From contig JAIUOT010000014.1 in the NCBI GenBank assembly GCA_020161015.1, positions 183,968 through 247,967 of the forward strand: a DNA stretch of 64,000 bases, read 5' to 3'. The notes below the pieces were generated by a model. The model was not told where the DNA came from, did not search any database, and was given only the letters and a program-made list of their open reading frames with translations. Every line of letters starts with the position of its first letter. Positions within the stretch are counted from its first letter, which is position 1. This DNA comes from Actinomycetota bacterium. GTDB lineage: Bacteria > Actinomycetota > Actinomycetes > Propionibacteriales > Propionibacteriaceae. Positions 52,234 through 60,284 of the stretch are shown here, piece after piece. The translations under genes were made by a program, and so were the position numbers.

Positions 52234-53604
52234 ATGATGGGCATCGAATTCCCGAAGGGGTTCCTCTTCGGCTCTGCCACGTCCTCGTACCAGATCGAGG
52301 GTGCCGCCACCGAGGACGGCAAGGAGGACTCGATCTGGGACGTGTTCTGCCGCGAGCCCGGGAAGATCGTGAACGGGGACGACGGGCTGGTCGCCTGCGA
52401 GCACTACCACCGCTACCCCGAGGACGTGAAGCTGCTGGCCGACCTGGGCATGAACACCTACCGGTTCTCGGTGTCCTGGCCACGGGTCATGCACGCCGAC
52501 GGCAGCGCGAACCCCAAGGGCATGGACTTCTACTCCCGCCTCGTGGACGAGCTGCTCGCCCACGACATCGCGCCCTGGCTGACGCTCTACCACTGGGACC
52601 TGCCCGCCGCGCTGCCGGGCGGCTGGACGAACCGGGCGACCGCCGAGCGCTTCGTCGACTACGCCCTGGCCATGCACGACCGGCTGGGCGACCGGGTGCG
52701 CACCTGGACGACGCTGAACGAGCCCTGGTGCTCGTCGTTCCTGAGCTACTCCGCCGGCGTGCACGCTCCCGGCTGGACCGATCCGGTCGCCGCGATCAAG
52801 GCCGCGCACCACCTGCTGCTCGCCCACGGGTGGACGGTGCAGGCGTTGCGCGCCGCGGATCCCGACGCCAGCCTCGGCATCACGCTGAACTTCACCCCGT
52901 CCTACCCGGCGTCCGACAGCCCCGAGGACGTCGACGTGGCCCGCCGGGTGGACGCCACCGCGAACCGCTTCTTCATCGAGCCCATCGCGCACGGCCACTA
53001 CCCCGAGGACGCGCTGGAGGACCTGGCCGGCCTCTGGCCGTCCGACCTCGTCCAGGACGGCGACCTGGCCGCGATCAGCACGCCGATCGACGTCCTGGGC
53101 GTGAACTACTACACGACCAACGTGTTCCGTGCCGCCGTGCCGGGGGACGCCCCCGCTGGCCCGACCCCGAACCCGTCCGCCCCCGACGCCGTGCAGGTGA
53201 TGCGCGACCTGCCGCTGACCGCGATGGGCTGGGAGGTGGACCCGGACGGACTGCGGCGCCTGCTCGTGTGGCTGCACACCACCTACACCGGTGCGACGGG
53301 CACCGGCCTGGTGATCACCGAGAACGGCGCGGCCTACGACGACGTGGCGGACGAGAACGGCTTCGTCGACGACCAGGACCGGGTGGAGTACCTGCGCGGG
53401 CACCTGACCGCCGTCCATCAGGCGATCGAGGAGGGTGCCGACGTGCGCGGCTACCTGGCGTGGTCGCTGATGGACAACTTCGAGTGGGCGGAGGGCTACG
53501 CCAAGCGCTTCGGCGTCGTCCGGGTGGACGCGGAGCAGCGCCGCATCCCCAAGGCCAGCGCCCACTGGTTCGCCGACCTGGCACGCACCGGAACCATCGG
53601 CTGA
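52234..53604 (+). CDS. GH1 beta-glucosidase
   Basis: A 456-residue cytoplasmic glycoside hydrolase. FPKGFLFGSATSSYQIEGA is the GH1 N-terminal signature. The acid/base Glu163 lies in TTLNEPWCS and the nucleophile Glu363 in LVITENGAAYDD. YLAWSLMDNFEWAEGYAKRF is the conserved C-terminal segment binding the -1 sugar. It would hydrolyse beta-glucosides or cellobiose without a signal peptide, so on imported sugars. ATG 52234 follows GGGAAGG; ATG 52237 is an alternative. Confidence 0.95.
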   Translation: MMGIEFPKGFLFGSATSSYQIEGAATEDGKEDSIWDVFCREPGKIVNGDDGLVACEHYHRYPEDVKLLADLGMNTYRFSVSWPRVMHADGSANPKGMDFYSRLVDELLAHDIAPWLTLYHWDLPAALPGGWTNRATAERFVDYALAMHDRLGDRVRTWTTLNEPWCSSFLSYSAGVHAPGWTDPVAAIKAAHHLLLAHGWTVQALRAADPDASLGITLNFTPSYPASDSPEDVDVARRVDATANRFFIEPIAHGHYPEDALEDLAGLWPSDLVQDGDLAAISTPIDVLGVNYYTTNVFRAAVPGDAPAGPTPNPSAPDAVQVMRDLPLTAMGWEVDPDGLRRLLVWLHTTYTGATGTGLVITENGAAYDDVADENGFVDDQDRVEYLRGHLTAVHQAIEEGADVRGYLAWSLMDNFEWAEGYAKRFGVVRVDAEQRRIPKASAHWFADLARTGTIG

Positions 53605-53641
53605 AGGCCCCGGCCTCGGGCTCGAACGCCAGCCTCGCGCT

Positions 53642-53695
53642 CGAACGCCGGCCCCTGCCCGAACGCCGGCCCCTGCCCGAACGCCGGCCCCGTCG
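53642..53695 (+). repeat. 18-bp tandem direct repeat, three units
   Basis: CGAACGCCGGCCCCTGCC occurs exactly at 53642-53659 and 53660-53677, with a third, partial unit from 53678. A degenerate unit (TCGAACGCCAGCCTCGCGC) precedes it. It appears to be a tandem expansion of a half-unit of the neighbouring intergenic repeat. Confidence 0.75.
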
Positions 53696-53700
53696 ATCGA

Positions 53701-53790
53701 AGACCAGCCTTCGTGATCGAGGACCAGCCCTAACGCCGAGGGCCAGCACCTGTGGCCGAGCCCTCGGCCGGAAGGCTGGCCTTCGCGGGG
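53701..53790 (+). repeat. GAGGGCCAGC palindromic repeat, copy 5
   Basis: Decayed direct units (GAAGACCAGCCTTCGTG, GAGGACCAGCCCTAACG) run into GAGGGCCAGCACCTGTGG, CCGAGCCCTCGGCCGGAAGG and CTGGCCTTCGCGG. It lies just left of the island boundary, downstream of the GH1 gene. Confidence 0.8.
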
Positions 53791-53876
53791 GAGTGGCTGT
53801 CACGGACGGGTGGGGAGGGCGAACAGGTCGCGGCGTGACGTCCGTGCTTGTCACGGCGGACGACCCACGCATTCTG

Positions 53877-53918
53877 CGACCCCAGCAAGATTCGAACTTG
53901 CGACACAAGGTTTAGGAA
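53877..53918 (-). tRNA. 3' half of tRNA-Arg(CCU), left attachment site of the island
   Basis: Reverse complement: anticodon loop TTCCTAA, stem ACCTT, variable region GTGTC, T arm GCAAG-TTCGAAT-CTTGC and acceptor strand TGGGGTC plus G. The sequence on the 5' side of the loop (CAGCC) cannot pair with ACCTT and there is no D arm, so the tRNA stops inside the anticodon loop. It is the usual remnant left when an element integrates into a tRNA gene; the reconstituted full tRNA-Arg should lie at the other end, right of this window. It is not a functional tRNA. Confidence 0.8.
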
Positions 53919-53949
53919 GGCTGTTCCAACAGGGCTTTGACTAGGGGAT

Positions 53950-53988
53950 GTTGCACGCCCGGAAGGCGTCGTGCAACTTCCGTGCAAC
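53950..53988. other. Candidate integrase arm-binding sites
   Basis: GTTGCAC (53950-53956), GTGCAAC (53971-53977) and GTGCAAC (53982-53988): one inverted and one direct copy of a heptamer, 32-70 bp from the tRNA crossover point. Tyrosine integrases bind such repeats beside att cores. The rest of 53919-54076 shows no gene. Confidence 0.5.
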
Positions 53989-54076
53989 ATGGAATTTCGA
54001 CAAACTGACTCGTCACGTGGTGAGTTTCCGGTCGGTCTGATCGAGTTCGGGGATCCGCCGGGCGACCGTCCGTGCC

Positions 54077-54343
54077 TCAGTGGGCATGGTAGATCTCGGC
54101 ACGGTGGTCGATGGCCATGATGGTGACCACGTCGGTGATCCGATACACGATGCGGTAGCTGCCGCGCCGTGCGCTGTGGAGGCCGGCAAGTTCGTTCCGG
54201 AGGGACTTGCCCACGCGCTGCGGGTTCTCGGCCAGGGCGCCGTAGATGAACTCCACCGCTGCAGTGGCGATCTTCTCGGGTAGTCGGGCGAGCGATCTTC
54301 GGGCCGTATGGGTCCACTCGATCGGCAACGGCGGCTGGCTCAT
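54077..54343 (-). CDS. relE: RelE/ParE-family toxin
   Basis: An 88-residue toxin: IEWTHTARRSLARLPEKIAT, then SLRNELAGLHSARRGSYRIV and YRITDVVTIMAIDHRAEIY, the RelE order with basic catalytic residues (Arg in SARRGSYRIVYRI, His in DHRAEIYHAH). RelE toxins cleave mRNA in the ribosomal A site. Its ATG overlaps the antitoxin stop by 4 nt. Confidence 0.9.
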   Translation of the reverse strand: MSQPPLPIEWTHTARRSLARLPEKIATAAVEFIYGALAENPQRVGKSLRNELAGLHSARRGSYRIVYRITDVVTIMAIDHRAEIYHAH

Positions 54344-54621
54344 GGGCGCAGCGAGCGTAGGATCTCATCCTTGGTCATGGCCTCGGCCTCGCCTGCGGTC
54401 AGCTCGGCGAGGCTGGACCGGATCTGGCGCATCAGCTGCGGACGTCCGGCGATGTCGAGGGTTTCCTCGATCGATTCGAGGTCATCGACGCTGAGCACCA
54501 CGGCCGCAGGCCGACCGTGTTTGGTGATGACCACGCGCTGGTGCTCGCGTTCAACCTGGTCCACGACTTCGGACAGGTGGTTCTTCACGTCCTTCAGTGC
54601 CATCGATCCTTCAACGGTCAT
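54340..54621 (-). CDS. Phd/YefM-family antitoxin
   Basis: A 93-residue antitoxin. MALKDVKNHLSEVVDQVERE and HQRVVITKHGRPAAVVLSVD are the Phd/YefM DNA-binding fold, with a helical C-terminus that wraps the toxin. ATG 54621 is used; an internal ATG seven codons later is possible. It precedes and overlaps relE, the usual antitoxin-first order, and probably represses the operon. It lies near the island's left end, where it may stabilise the element. Confidence 0.88.
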   Translation of the reverse strand: MTVEGSMALKDVKNHLSEVVDQVEREHQRVVITKHGRPAAVVLSVDDLESIEETLDIAGRPQLMRQIRSSLAELTAGEAEAMTKDEILRSLRP

Positions 54622-54659
54622 GGCCACAAGTGTAGCCACCTTGATGCAGCCTTGAGTGG

Positions 54660-54875
54660 TCACGACGCCCACCACGTCGCGTTCGGCACAGGCGTGAACA
54701 GCTCCTCGAGTGCCGATGCGGGGATGCGGATCAGGCGGGCTCCGCTGTGGACGGCAGGAAGGGCGCCTGAGCGGATGCGGCGGCGCAGGGTCATCACGCT
54801 GACGTGGTAGCGGTCGGCGGCCTCCTGGAGCGTGAGGTACTCGGCGCTGTGGGTTGGAATGCGCTGGGCGGTCAT
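54660..54875 (-). CDS. Excisionase-like helix-turn-helix protein
   Basis: A 71-residue protein with a MerR-like/HTH_17 winged helix: EYLTLQEAADRYHVSVMTLR, then RRIRSGALPAVHSGARLIRI and an ALEELF end. Small proteins of this kind act as excisionases or copy/transfer regulators in actinobacterial integrative elements. It lies about 740 bp inside the island from the tRNA remnant and 24 nt downstream of the relaxase gene, but no integrase is next to it. Confidence 0.8.
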   Translation of the reverse strand: MTAQRIPTHSAEYLTLQEAADRYHVSVMTLRRRIRSGALPAVHSGARLIRIPASALEELFTPVPNATWWAS

Positions 54876-54899
54876 GGCGGTCTCCTGTTCTTCGCTGGG

Positions 54900-57800
54900 C
54901 TAGATGCTGATGCCGCGGTCGCGGCCGTGGTGGTGGCTGGGTTCGTCCTCGGGCCGGCGCCGGACAGTGCGCGACTCGACGATCGGCGGCCAGCCGCGGG
55001 GGATGCGGGTGTGCTTGGTGCGGTGGCGCTCGAGCCGAAAGGCCAGGGCGCCGAGGGTGTGTTCGACGGGGAGGGGTCCGTCGTTGATGGCGTCGGCGAG
55101 GGTGGCGCGGACGTCGATGCCGTCGATGGCCATCTGGTTGAGGTGGCTGCCCAGTGCCCGGATCTGGGGGTCGCTTGCGATGTGAGGGGCGAGAGGCGCG
55201 AGCTGGTTCCACCACTCGGTGAGGCCGGGCAAGCCGGTGTCGGCGAGCGCGGCGTCCAGCCGGTGCTGCCAGCGCAGGCCGGCGGTGGTGTGGGCGGGTG
55301 GCCCGGTGGGCCGCAGGTCGTGGTCGGGGACGGAGGCTGCGGCTCGCCACGCGCGGATCTCCTCAACCAGGGGTGCGGGGATGTCGGTGTGGCCGGCCCA
55401 CAGCGGCCGTTCGGCCTCGGTGCTGGCGCGGACTTGCTGGTCGAGGGTGTGGATGAGGTGGGCGCGGGCGGTGAGGTGGACACCCCAGATGGGGTCCTCC
55501 GCGAGCCGGCTGGGGATGCCGGGGAGCCAGGGGAGCGGTCCGGCGGGGAGGTTTCGGGGGGTGTCGATGCGCCAGTCGAGGACCGCAGCAACGTCGTGGG
55601 CGTCGTCGAGGCCGCCCTGGCTGACGGCGTCGTGGAGGACGGCGACCGGATCGTGCCCGGCGGCCGCCAGTTGCAGGAGGTGGCCGCGCAGGGTGGGCCA
55701 GGCGGGTTCGGTGCTGAGCCACAGCACCATCTGGTCGGCCTGCTCCTCCAACCGCGTGACAACCTCGGCGCCCAGGACTTGCTCGGCGGCGACACCGAGC
55801 GCGTCGGTGTACCGGGCGACGGCCGGGGCGAGCTGGATGGCGGGGTCGGCAGCCTGTCGACGCGCGGTGGTGGCGGAGACGGCCTGCTCGTCGTGGGCGA
55901 GGACGCGTTCGAGGATCTCGGTGACGCTCTGGTCGACCAGCGAGTCGAGGTCGAGGGGGTCGGGTTGGCCGTCGCCGGTGGTCTGGATGTGGAGGTGGTT
56001 GGCCTGCCGGCCGCGGGTGGCCATGGTGTACAGCTGCTGCCGGGTCTCGCTGCCGGTGACCAGGCCGTGGCAGGTGTCGGCGGTGACGCCTTGGGCGGTG
56101 TGGATGGTGGTGGCGTAGCCGAGTTCGCACCAGGCCTCGACATAGTCCGGCGGGAGGTGGACGCTGCGCTGGCCGCTGAGGTGCCGAGCGTCGATCGAGC
56201 CGTCCCGATGGACGGCTGTGACCTGCCAGCGGTCGCCGTTCTTGACCCACTGGTTGCTGCCGGTGCGGAGCTGGCGGTTGTTGCGCCGGGTGATGATCAG
56301 GTCGCCGCCGCTGGCGCGGTTGCCGTCAGCGAGCGCGACCTCTCGTCCTGTACGCCCCCCGTCGAGGCGTGCTTGGCGGGCGGCGTGGTTGAGCTGGGCC
56401 ACCAGGCCACGGGTTCCGGCGAGCATGATCGCGTCGCGGCCGCGGTGTCGGTCGGCGTACCAGGCTGTGAGGACCTGGCTGCCGATGGTGGCGGCGTCGG
56501 CGGGGTGGAGCCGGTTGTTGTCGGCATAGAACCCGATCGCGTTCGGGTCGCCGCGGCGTAGGGCGAGGCTGGCGGCGGCTTCGGCCGGGTCGTCGAAGCG
56601 GAGCACTTCGTCGAGGCGGAGGGCGCCGTGGGTGGTGGCGATGTCGGCGAGGATGCCGCCGGCGGCGACGGCGGTGAGTTGGTGGTCGTCCCCGACGAGC
56701 CTGACGCTGCCACCCAGGTTGGTGATGTGGCTCACCACGAGGTCGAGGGTGGGTGTATCCGCCATGCCGGCCTCGTCGATGATCACCAGGGTTGAGGGTC
56801 CGATGACGCGCACCCAGGTGGGCGCGGTTTCGGGATGGGCGATGGAGTGGGCGAGCTTGGCGAGGGTGTCGCAGGTGCCGCCGACGTGTTCGCGCAGGAC
56901 ATCGGCCGCGGCTGCGGAGGGAGCGAGGCCTATCACGTCGCCGCCGCCGGCGGCCCACGCGTCCTTCAGGACGGTGAGGGCGGTGGTCTTGCCGGTGCCG
57001 GCCGGCGCGATCGCGAGTTGCAGGCGGCGGCCGGAGGTGGCCATGGCCCGGACGAGGTCGGCCTGGCCGTGGTTGAGCGTGGTGCCATTGGCGACCGATT
57101 CGAGCAGGGCAACCTCGACCAGGGCCGGGTCGGTGCGACGTCCGTCGGCGCGGCCGGCGGTCGCGAGCAGATGTTGCTCGGCGGCCATGACCCGGCTGGA
57201 GCTGTACTTGGCCTGCCCGGCCACGGTGTACACACTCGAGCCGTCCAGGCGCCGCAGCACTCCCGGCTCGCTGACCCCGTCGTCGGCGGGTTCCAGCGGC
57301 CAGGAGTGCCCGGTGAGGACGGTGTCGACCAGCTGGTCGACCACGCCGGTGAGGTGCCCGGTCGGGATGGGCAGGCCGCGGACGTGTCGGAGCACTTCGG
57401 CGCGGACGTGGGTCTCCTGCCAGGTCGCCCGGCTTCCCTCAAGTGCTTTGACCACGCTGGCGGCGATCTGCTCGGCCCACGCCTGGCTTGGCCGGAACGC
57501 CGCGACCGGGTCCCGGTCGAGAGTGCGGGCCAGCATGGCGTCGATGCCGTCGGCACCGAGGACGGCCTCGGCTTGGTGGCGCCAGGTGGCGCGTTGTTCG
57601 GCGAGGGTGCGGGGTTCGTGTTTCGCTTCGCGGGTGGCGAGGTTGGCCTGCTGGGCCAGATGGATCATCTCGATCCCGGTCGGCGGCCGGCCGTGCTCGG
57701 CCCGGAATTTCGCGGCGAGTTCGGCGGCCTTGTCGGTGATGTCGCTGCGCCGCGACGACCACGCCTTGCACAGCTTCGGGTCGATCCCGTCGATCTCCCA

Positions 57801-58796
57801 TGCCGGGTTCCGGCCCCGGCCCGGTTTGGGCACGAGCCGGACGCCGATGGTTTCGGCGAGGTGGGCCATCAGGGTGGTGTCGTACACCTCGGATGCGGCG
57901 ACGTGGGCCTGGTAGAGCAGGCGGGCGTCAATCGCCCGCCACCGTCCGTCGAGTGTCTGGACCTTGTTCGCGATCGCGACGTGGGTGTGCAGGTCCGGAT
58001 CGCCTGCGCGGGAGTCGCGGTGGGTGAACGACACCGCCACCATCCCGCGAACGTCGACTTGCCGCGCCCCGTCGGTGCCCAACCGGGTGTACAGGGCGTG
58101 GTGTTCGATGAAGTTCAGGCTCGCCCGCACCGCGGCCTGGTGGCACCGCTCAATCATCGCCGCCAGCTGCGGATCGGCCAACGCCCACAATGCCGAGACC
58201 GACTTCGAGGGGGAGAACGACAGGTCGAATCCGGCCACGGTCACCGGCACCGCTTTCGACCAGCGCAAGATCGCACCCAGCAGTTCTCGCTCCGAGGCCG
58301 GGGGCCTGCCGAAGTCGCGGACGAAGAACTCCCGGCCCAGTTCGGTCCGCAGCCGTGCCTTCACTTCATCTGGCACCGCCGCCCGCGTGGGCCGGCCCGC
58401 AGCGGTGTTCCATGCCTGGCAGCTGGCCTTCAGCTCGGCCCGGAACCCGTCCAGACCGGGGCTCGTGCGGACCCGGAACCGGGCGTCCAGCCGTCCGGCG
58501 GCTTCGACCTCGGCCGGCGACAGGCCCGCAGCCTCGGCGGTGGCGCGCAGCTGGGTGGCCAAAGGGTGCTCCCCGGTCCCGAACAGGTGCTCCATCTGTT
58601 CCTCGGTCACGACCTCGCCCGGCCGGATGCCCACCCCGGCCAGGCCGGTGCCGACCCAGGTGCCCGGCGCCTCTCCCCGCTCGGTGTAGTAGGAGGTGAG
58701 CCCGCCGGCCGGCACCGTGGCGTCCTGCGTGGCGACCTGCCGGGTCAGGTAGTCATAAGCCCCTACCGCGGCCAGCTTCTTGATGCTCATCACCAC
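54900..58796 (-). CDS. MobF (TrwC/TraA-type) relaxase-helicase
   Basis: A 1298-residue conjugation protein. N-terminal TrwC relaxase: MSIKKLAAVGAYDYLTRQVA, candidate nicking tyrosines in LTSYYTERGE, and the metal-binding His motif at His270/His272 (PDLHTHVAIANK). C-terminal superfamily I helicase: Walker A APAGTGKT (near 597-604), Walker B STLVIIDEAGMAD, then VRLVGDDHQLTAVAAGGILA and YATTIHTAQGVT. It would nick oriT and unwind the strand for transfer. Start may be 58796 (GTG) or 58790 (ATG, MSIKKL). It is intact, with no frameshift. No coupling protein (TraD/VirD4) is in the window. Confidence 0.93.
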   Translation of the reverse strand: MVMSIKKLAAVGAYDYLTRQVATQDATVPAGGLTSYYTERGEAPGTWVGTGLAGVGIRPGEVVTEEQMEHLFGTGEHPLATQLRATAEAAGLSPAEVEAAGRLDARFRVRTSPGLDGFRAELKASCQAWNTAAGRPTRAAVPDEVKARLRTELGREFFVRDFGRPPASERELLGAILRWSKAVPVTVAGFDLSFSPSKSVSALWALADPQLAAMIERCHQAAVRASLNFIEHHALYTRLGTDGARQVDVRGMVAVSFTHRDSRAGDPDLHTHVAIANKVQTLDGRWRAIDARLLYQAHVAASEVYDTTLMAHLAETIGVRLVPKPGRGRNPAWEIDGIDPKLCKAWSSRRSDITDKAAELAAKFRAEHGRPPTGIEMIHLAQQANLATREAKHEPRTLAEQRATWRHQAEAVLGADGIDAMLARTLDRDPVAAFRPSQAWAEQIAASVVKALEGSRATWQETHVRAEVLRHVRGLPIPTGHLTGVVDQLVDTVLTGHSWPLEPADDGVSEPGVLRRLDGSSVYTVAGQAKYSSSRVMAAEQHLLATAGRADGRRTDPALVEVALLESVANGTTLNHGQADLVRAMATSGRRLQLAIAPAGTGKTTALTVLKDAWAAGGGDVIGLAPSAAAADVLREHVGGTCDTLAKLAHSIAHPETAPTWVRVIGPSTLVIIDEAGMADTPTLDLVVSHITNLGGSVRLVGDDHQLTAVAAGGILADIATTHGALRLDEVLRFDDPAEAAASLALRRGDPNAIGFYADNNRLHPADAATIGSQVLTAWYADRHRGRDAIMLAGTRGLVAQLNHAARQARLDGGRTGREVALADGNRASGGDLIITRRNNRQLRTGSNQWVKNGDRWQVTAVHRDGSIDARHLSGQRSVHLPPDYVEAWCELGYATTIHTAQGVTADTCHGLVTGSETRQQLYTMATRGRQANHLHIQTTGDGQPDPLDLDSLVDQSVTEILERVLAHDEQAVSATTARRQAADPAIQLAPAVARYTDALGVAAEQVLGAEVVTRLEEQADQMVLWLSTEPAWPTLRGHLLQLAAAGHDPVAVLHDAVSQGGLDDAHDVAAVLDWRIDTPRNLPAGPLPWLPGIPSRLAEDPIWGVHLTARAHLIHTLDQQVRASTEAERPLWAGHTDIPAPLVEEIRAWRAAASVPDHDLRPTGPPAHTTAGLRWQHRLDAALADTGLPGLTEWWNQLAPLAPHIASDPQIRALGSHLNQMAIDGIDVRATLADAINDGPLPVEHTLGALAFRLERHRTKHTRIPRGWPPIVESRTVRRRPEDEPSHHHGRDRGISI

Positions 58797-58811
58797 CTCG
58801 GTTCACCTCCT

Positions 58812-59117
58812 CTCACCCCACTAAGCCGACGACACGACCCCGTTCCGGACAGATCGGCCCAACTTCCCGAGCCGACCCGCCGGCCTCACCCCCTTAAGCC
58901 GGCGAACCGGGCCTATTCGGACAGGCCAGGAGCCACGAATTCGGATCACTCACCCTCCCTAAGCCCCGCCGGGCGCCGATCGGGACGCACCAGCCGGAAG
59001 GAGAACGACGGACCACCTCACCTCCCCCTCGGTAGGGCCCTCACTTCCCATAAGCCGACGGACGGTGCTTCGCGGACCTGTCGCGGACCTGATTCGTGCT
59101 CATACCTTCCCTAGGCC
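58812..59117 (-). repeat. Five direct repeats (CGGCTTAnGGGnGGTGAG) forming a possible micro-ORF chain
   Basis: On the minus strand the motif occurs at 59117-59099, 59056-59040, 58966-58949, 58901-58885 and 58828-58812, spaced 59-91 bp. In most copies the TTA/TTAG is a stop codon and GGTGAG supplies a GTG. The intervals are short ORFs: 59103-59041 (20 residues), 59044-59018 (8), 59021-58959 (20), 58953-58894 (19) and 58888-58820 (22), most ending in Ala-stop. The SD-like G tract abuts the start codons (spacing too short), so translation is uncertain. Alternatives are iterons of an origin or oriT. Confidence 0.6.
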
Positions 59118-59180
59118 AAAGAAGTCGTCGATCGGGACGCAGCAGGACCAGCAGCTTTAGAACGGGAAAACCAAGTCGTT

Positions 59181-59204
59181 GTATCGTGTAGCGCTACGCG
59201 ATAC
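59181..59204. promoter_or_regulatory. 24-bp operator palindrome of the higBA operon
   Basis: GTATCGTGTAGC then GCTACGCGATAC: arms match in 22 of 24 positions around the centre. It lies 10 nt upstream of higB, as expected for HigA autoregulation. Confidence 0.75.
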
Positions 59205-59213
59205 GCTGGAACG

Positions 59214-59493
59214 GTGATCGTCAGCTTCCGCCACAAGGGGCTGGAGCAGCTGTACCGGACGGGATCCAAGAAGGGTGTCCAAGCCGCGCACGTCCCGAAG
59301 CTGCTCCGCATCCTGTCGCTGCTCGACGTCGCACAAGGCCCTGATGACCTGGCCATCCCCGGCTTCCGGACCCACCCGTTGGAGGCGGATCTAGCCGGCC
59401 ATGGGTCGATCTGGGTGAACGGGAAACTGGCGGATCACGTTCAGGTTCATCGACAGCGATGTCGAACTCGTCGACTACCAGGGCCACCGCTGA
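59214..59493 (+). pseudogene. higB: higB toxin gene with a +1 frameshift
   Basis: The start matches HigB: MIVSFRHKGLEQLYRTGSKK, then HVPKLLRILSLLDVAQGPDD and GSIWVNG. At 59424-59426 an extra A in GGGAAACTGG shifts the frame. Removing one A restores NWRITFRFIDSDVELVDYQG and HR-stop at 59491, the canonical HigB end. In the written frame the protein instead reads on through higA with no stop, giving a 193-residue chimera. The toxin is therefore inactive, or the base is a sequencing error. Confidence 0.8.
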
Positions 59494-59507
59494 GGGAGGT
59501 GAACACA

Positions 59508-59795
59508 ATGGTGATGAAGAACCCGGTCCATCCCGGCGAGATCCTCCGCCAAGACGTCCTGGCCGACCTCGGACTCAGCGTCGGCGAAGCGGCCTCCCGG
59601 CTCGGCATCTCCCGGGTCACCCTGAGCCGCGTCCTGCACGGTCACGCCAGGATCAGCCCCAACCTCGCGGTCCGTCTCGAAGAGGCCGGCGTCGGCACCG
59701 CCCGCGCCTGGCTGGCCATGCAATCCGCCCACGACCTCGCAGCCGAACGCGCCGCCGGTCTGCCCAAGGTCACCCGACTCGACCACATCGCCTGA
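59508..59795 (+). CDS. higA: HigA-family antitoxin
   Basis: A 95-residue XRE-type antitoxin: NPVHPGEILRQDVLADLGLS, SVGEAASRLGISRVTLSRVL (helix-turn-helix) and HGHARISPNLAVRLEEAGVG, ending in GTARAWLAMQSAHDLAAERA. Own ATG at 59508 with GGGAGGTG upstream. It follows higB in the toxin-first order typical of HigBA. Intact, so the cell remains immune and operon repression is retained even if the toxin is broken. Confidence 0.9.
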   Translation: MVMKNPVHPGEILRQDVLADLGLSVGEAASRLGISRVTLSRVLHGHARISPNLAVRLEEAGVGTARAWLAMQSAHDLAAERAAGLPKVTRLDHIA

Positions 59796-60002
59796 CGGCC
59801 GGGCACGTTCCGGAGCACGTCACCAACCGGCAATGCACATTGTGTGTGTCCTGATTCGGCTGCATCGGTATCGGCGGTGCAGAGGTGGATTCGGTTCTCG
59901 TACTGGGGGTCGGGAAGGCTGGTTCTGGCTTGCTTTGGTGAAGGTCGGGTGGCCAAGGGTGGACGGTTGGCGGGCGCGATGTCATTTGCGGGGCGCCGTC
60001 GG

Positions 60003-60284
60003 TCAGTCCTGACGAGGCGCGCCACGATCCCACCAATCGGTCGGCGGCCCAGTGCGGATGATCATGGCTGCGATCTCCGGCGACGTGAGATTGCAGAACT
60101 TCCACAACTCCTTGGCCGCGCGAGAGTACTGAAACAGCGCGAGGTCAACATCGAAGGCGTCGAGCTCACCGACCCGGTGTCGGTCGATGACGTCTCCGAC
60201 CCGCGCTACGAGTGCACTGAGCTGAGCCTCGTGGAATGACGCCACCTCAGCGCGGGCCGCTCGTCGCTCCGGCTTGCTGGACAC
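60003..60284 (-). CDS. Conserved accessory protein of unknown function
   Basis: A 93-residue soluble protein: AEVASFHEAQLSALVARVGD, DRHRVGELDAFDVDLALFQY and SRAAKELWKFCNLTSPEIAA. Helical, with one Cys. The FQYSRAAKELWKFCN block seems to be a recurring motif of small actinobacterial proteins found among mobile genes, but I know no function. 207 bp of sequence with no evident gene separates it from higA. Confidence 0.65.
   Translation of the reverse strand: MSSKPERRAARAEVASFHEAQLSALVARVGDVIDRHRVGELDAFDVDLALFQYSRAAKELWKFCNLTSPEIAAMIIRTGPPTDWWDRGAPRQD

Noticed and set aside
53877..53945. A complete tRNA gene at the island edge
   Set aside because: The D arm and acceptor 5' strand are absent and the 5' half of the anticodon stem does not pair; only the 3' half is a tRNA.
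58812..59117. CRISPR array upstream of the relaxase
   Set aside because: Repeats are short, degenerate and irregularly spaced, and no cas genes are present.
59214..59795. A genuine HigB-HigA fusion protein or programmed frameshift
   Set aside because: Removing one A restores a canonical HigB with its own stop, higA has its own start and ribosome site, and no standard slippery signal for a +1 shift is present. Mutation or sequence error is simpler.
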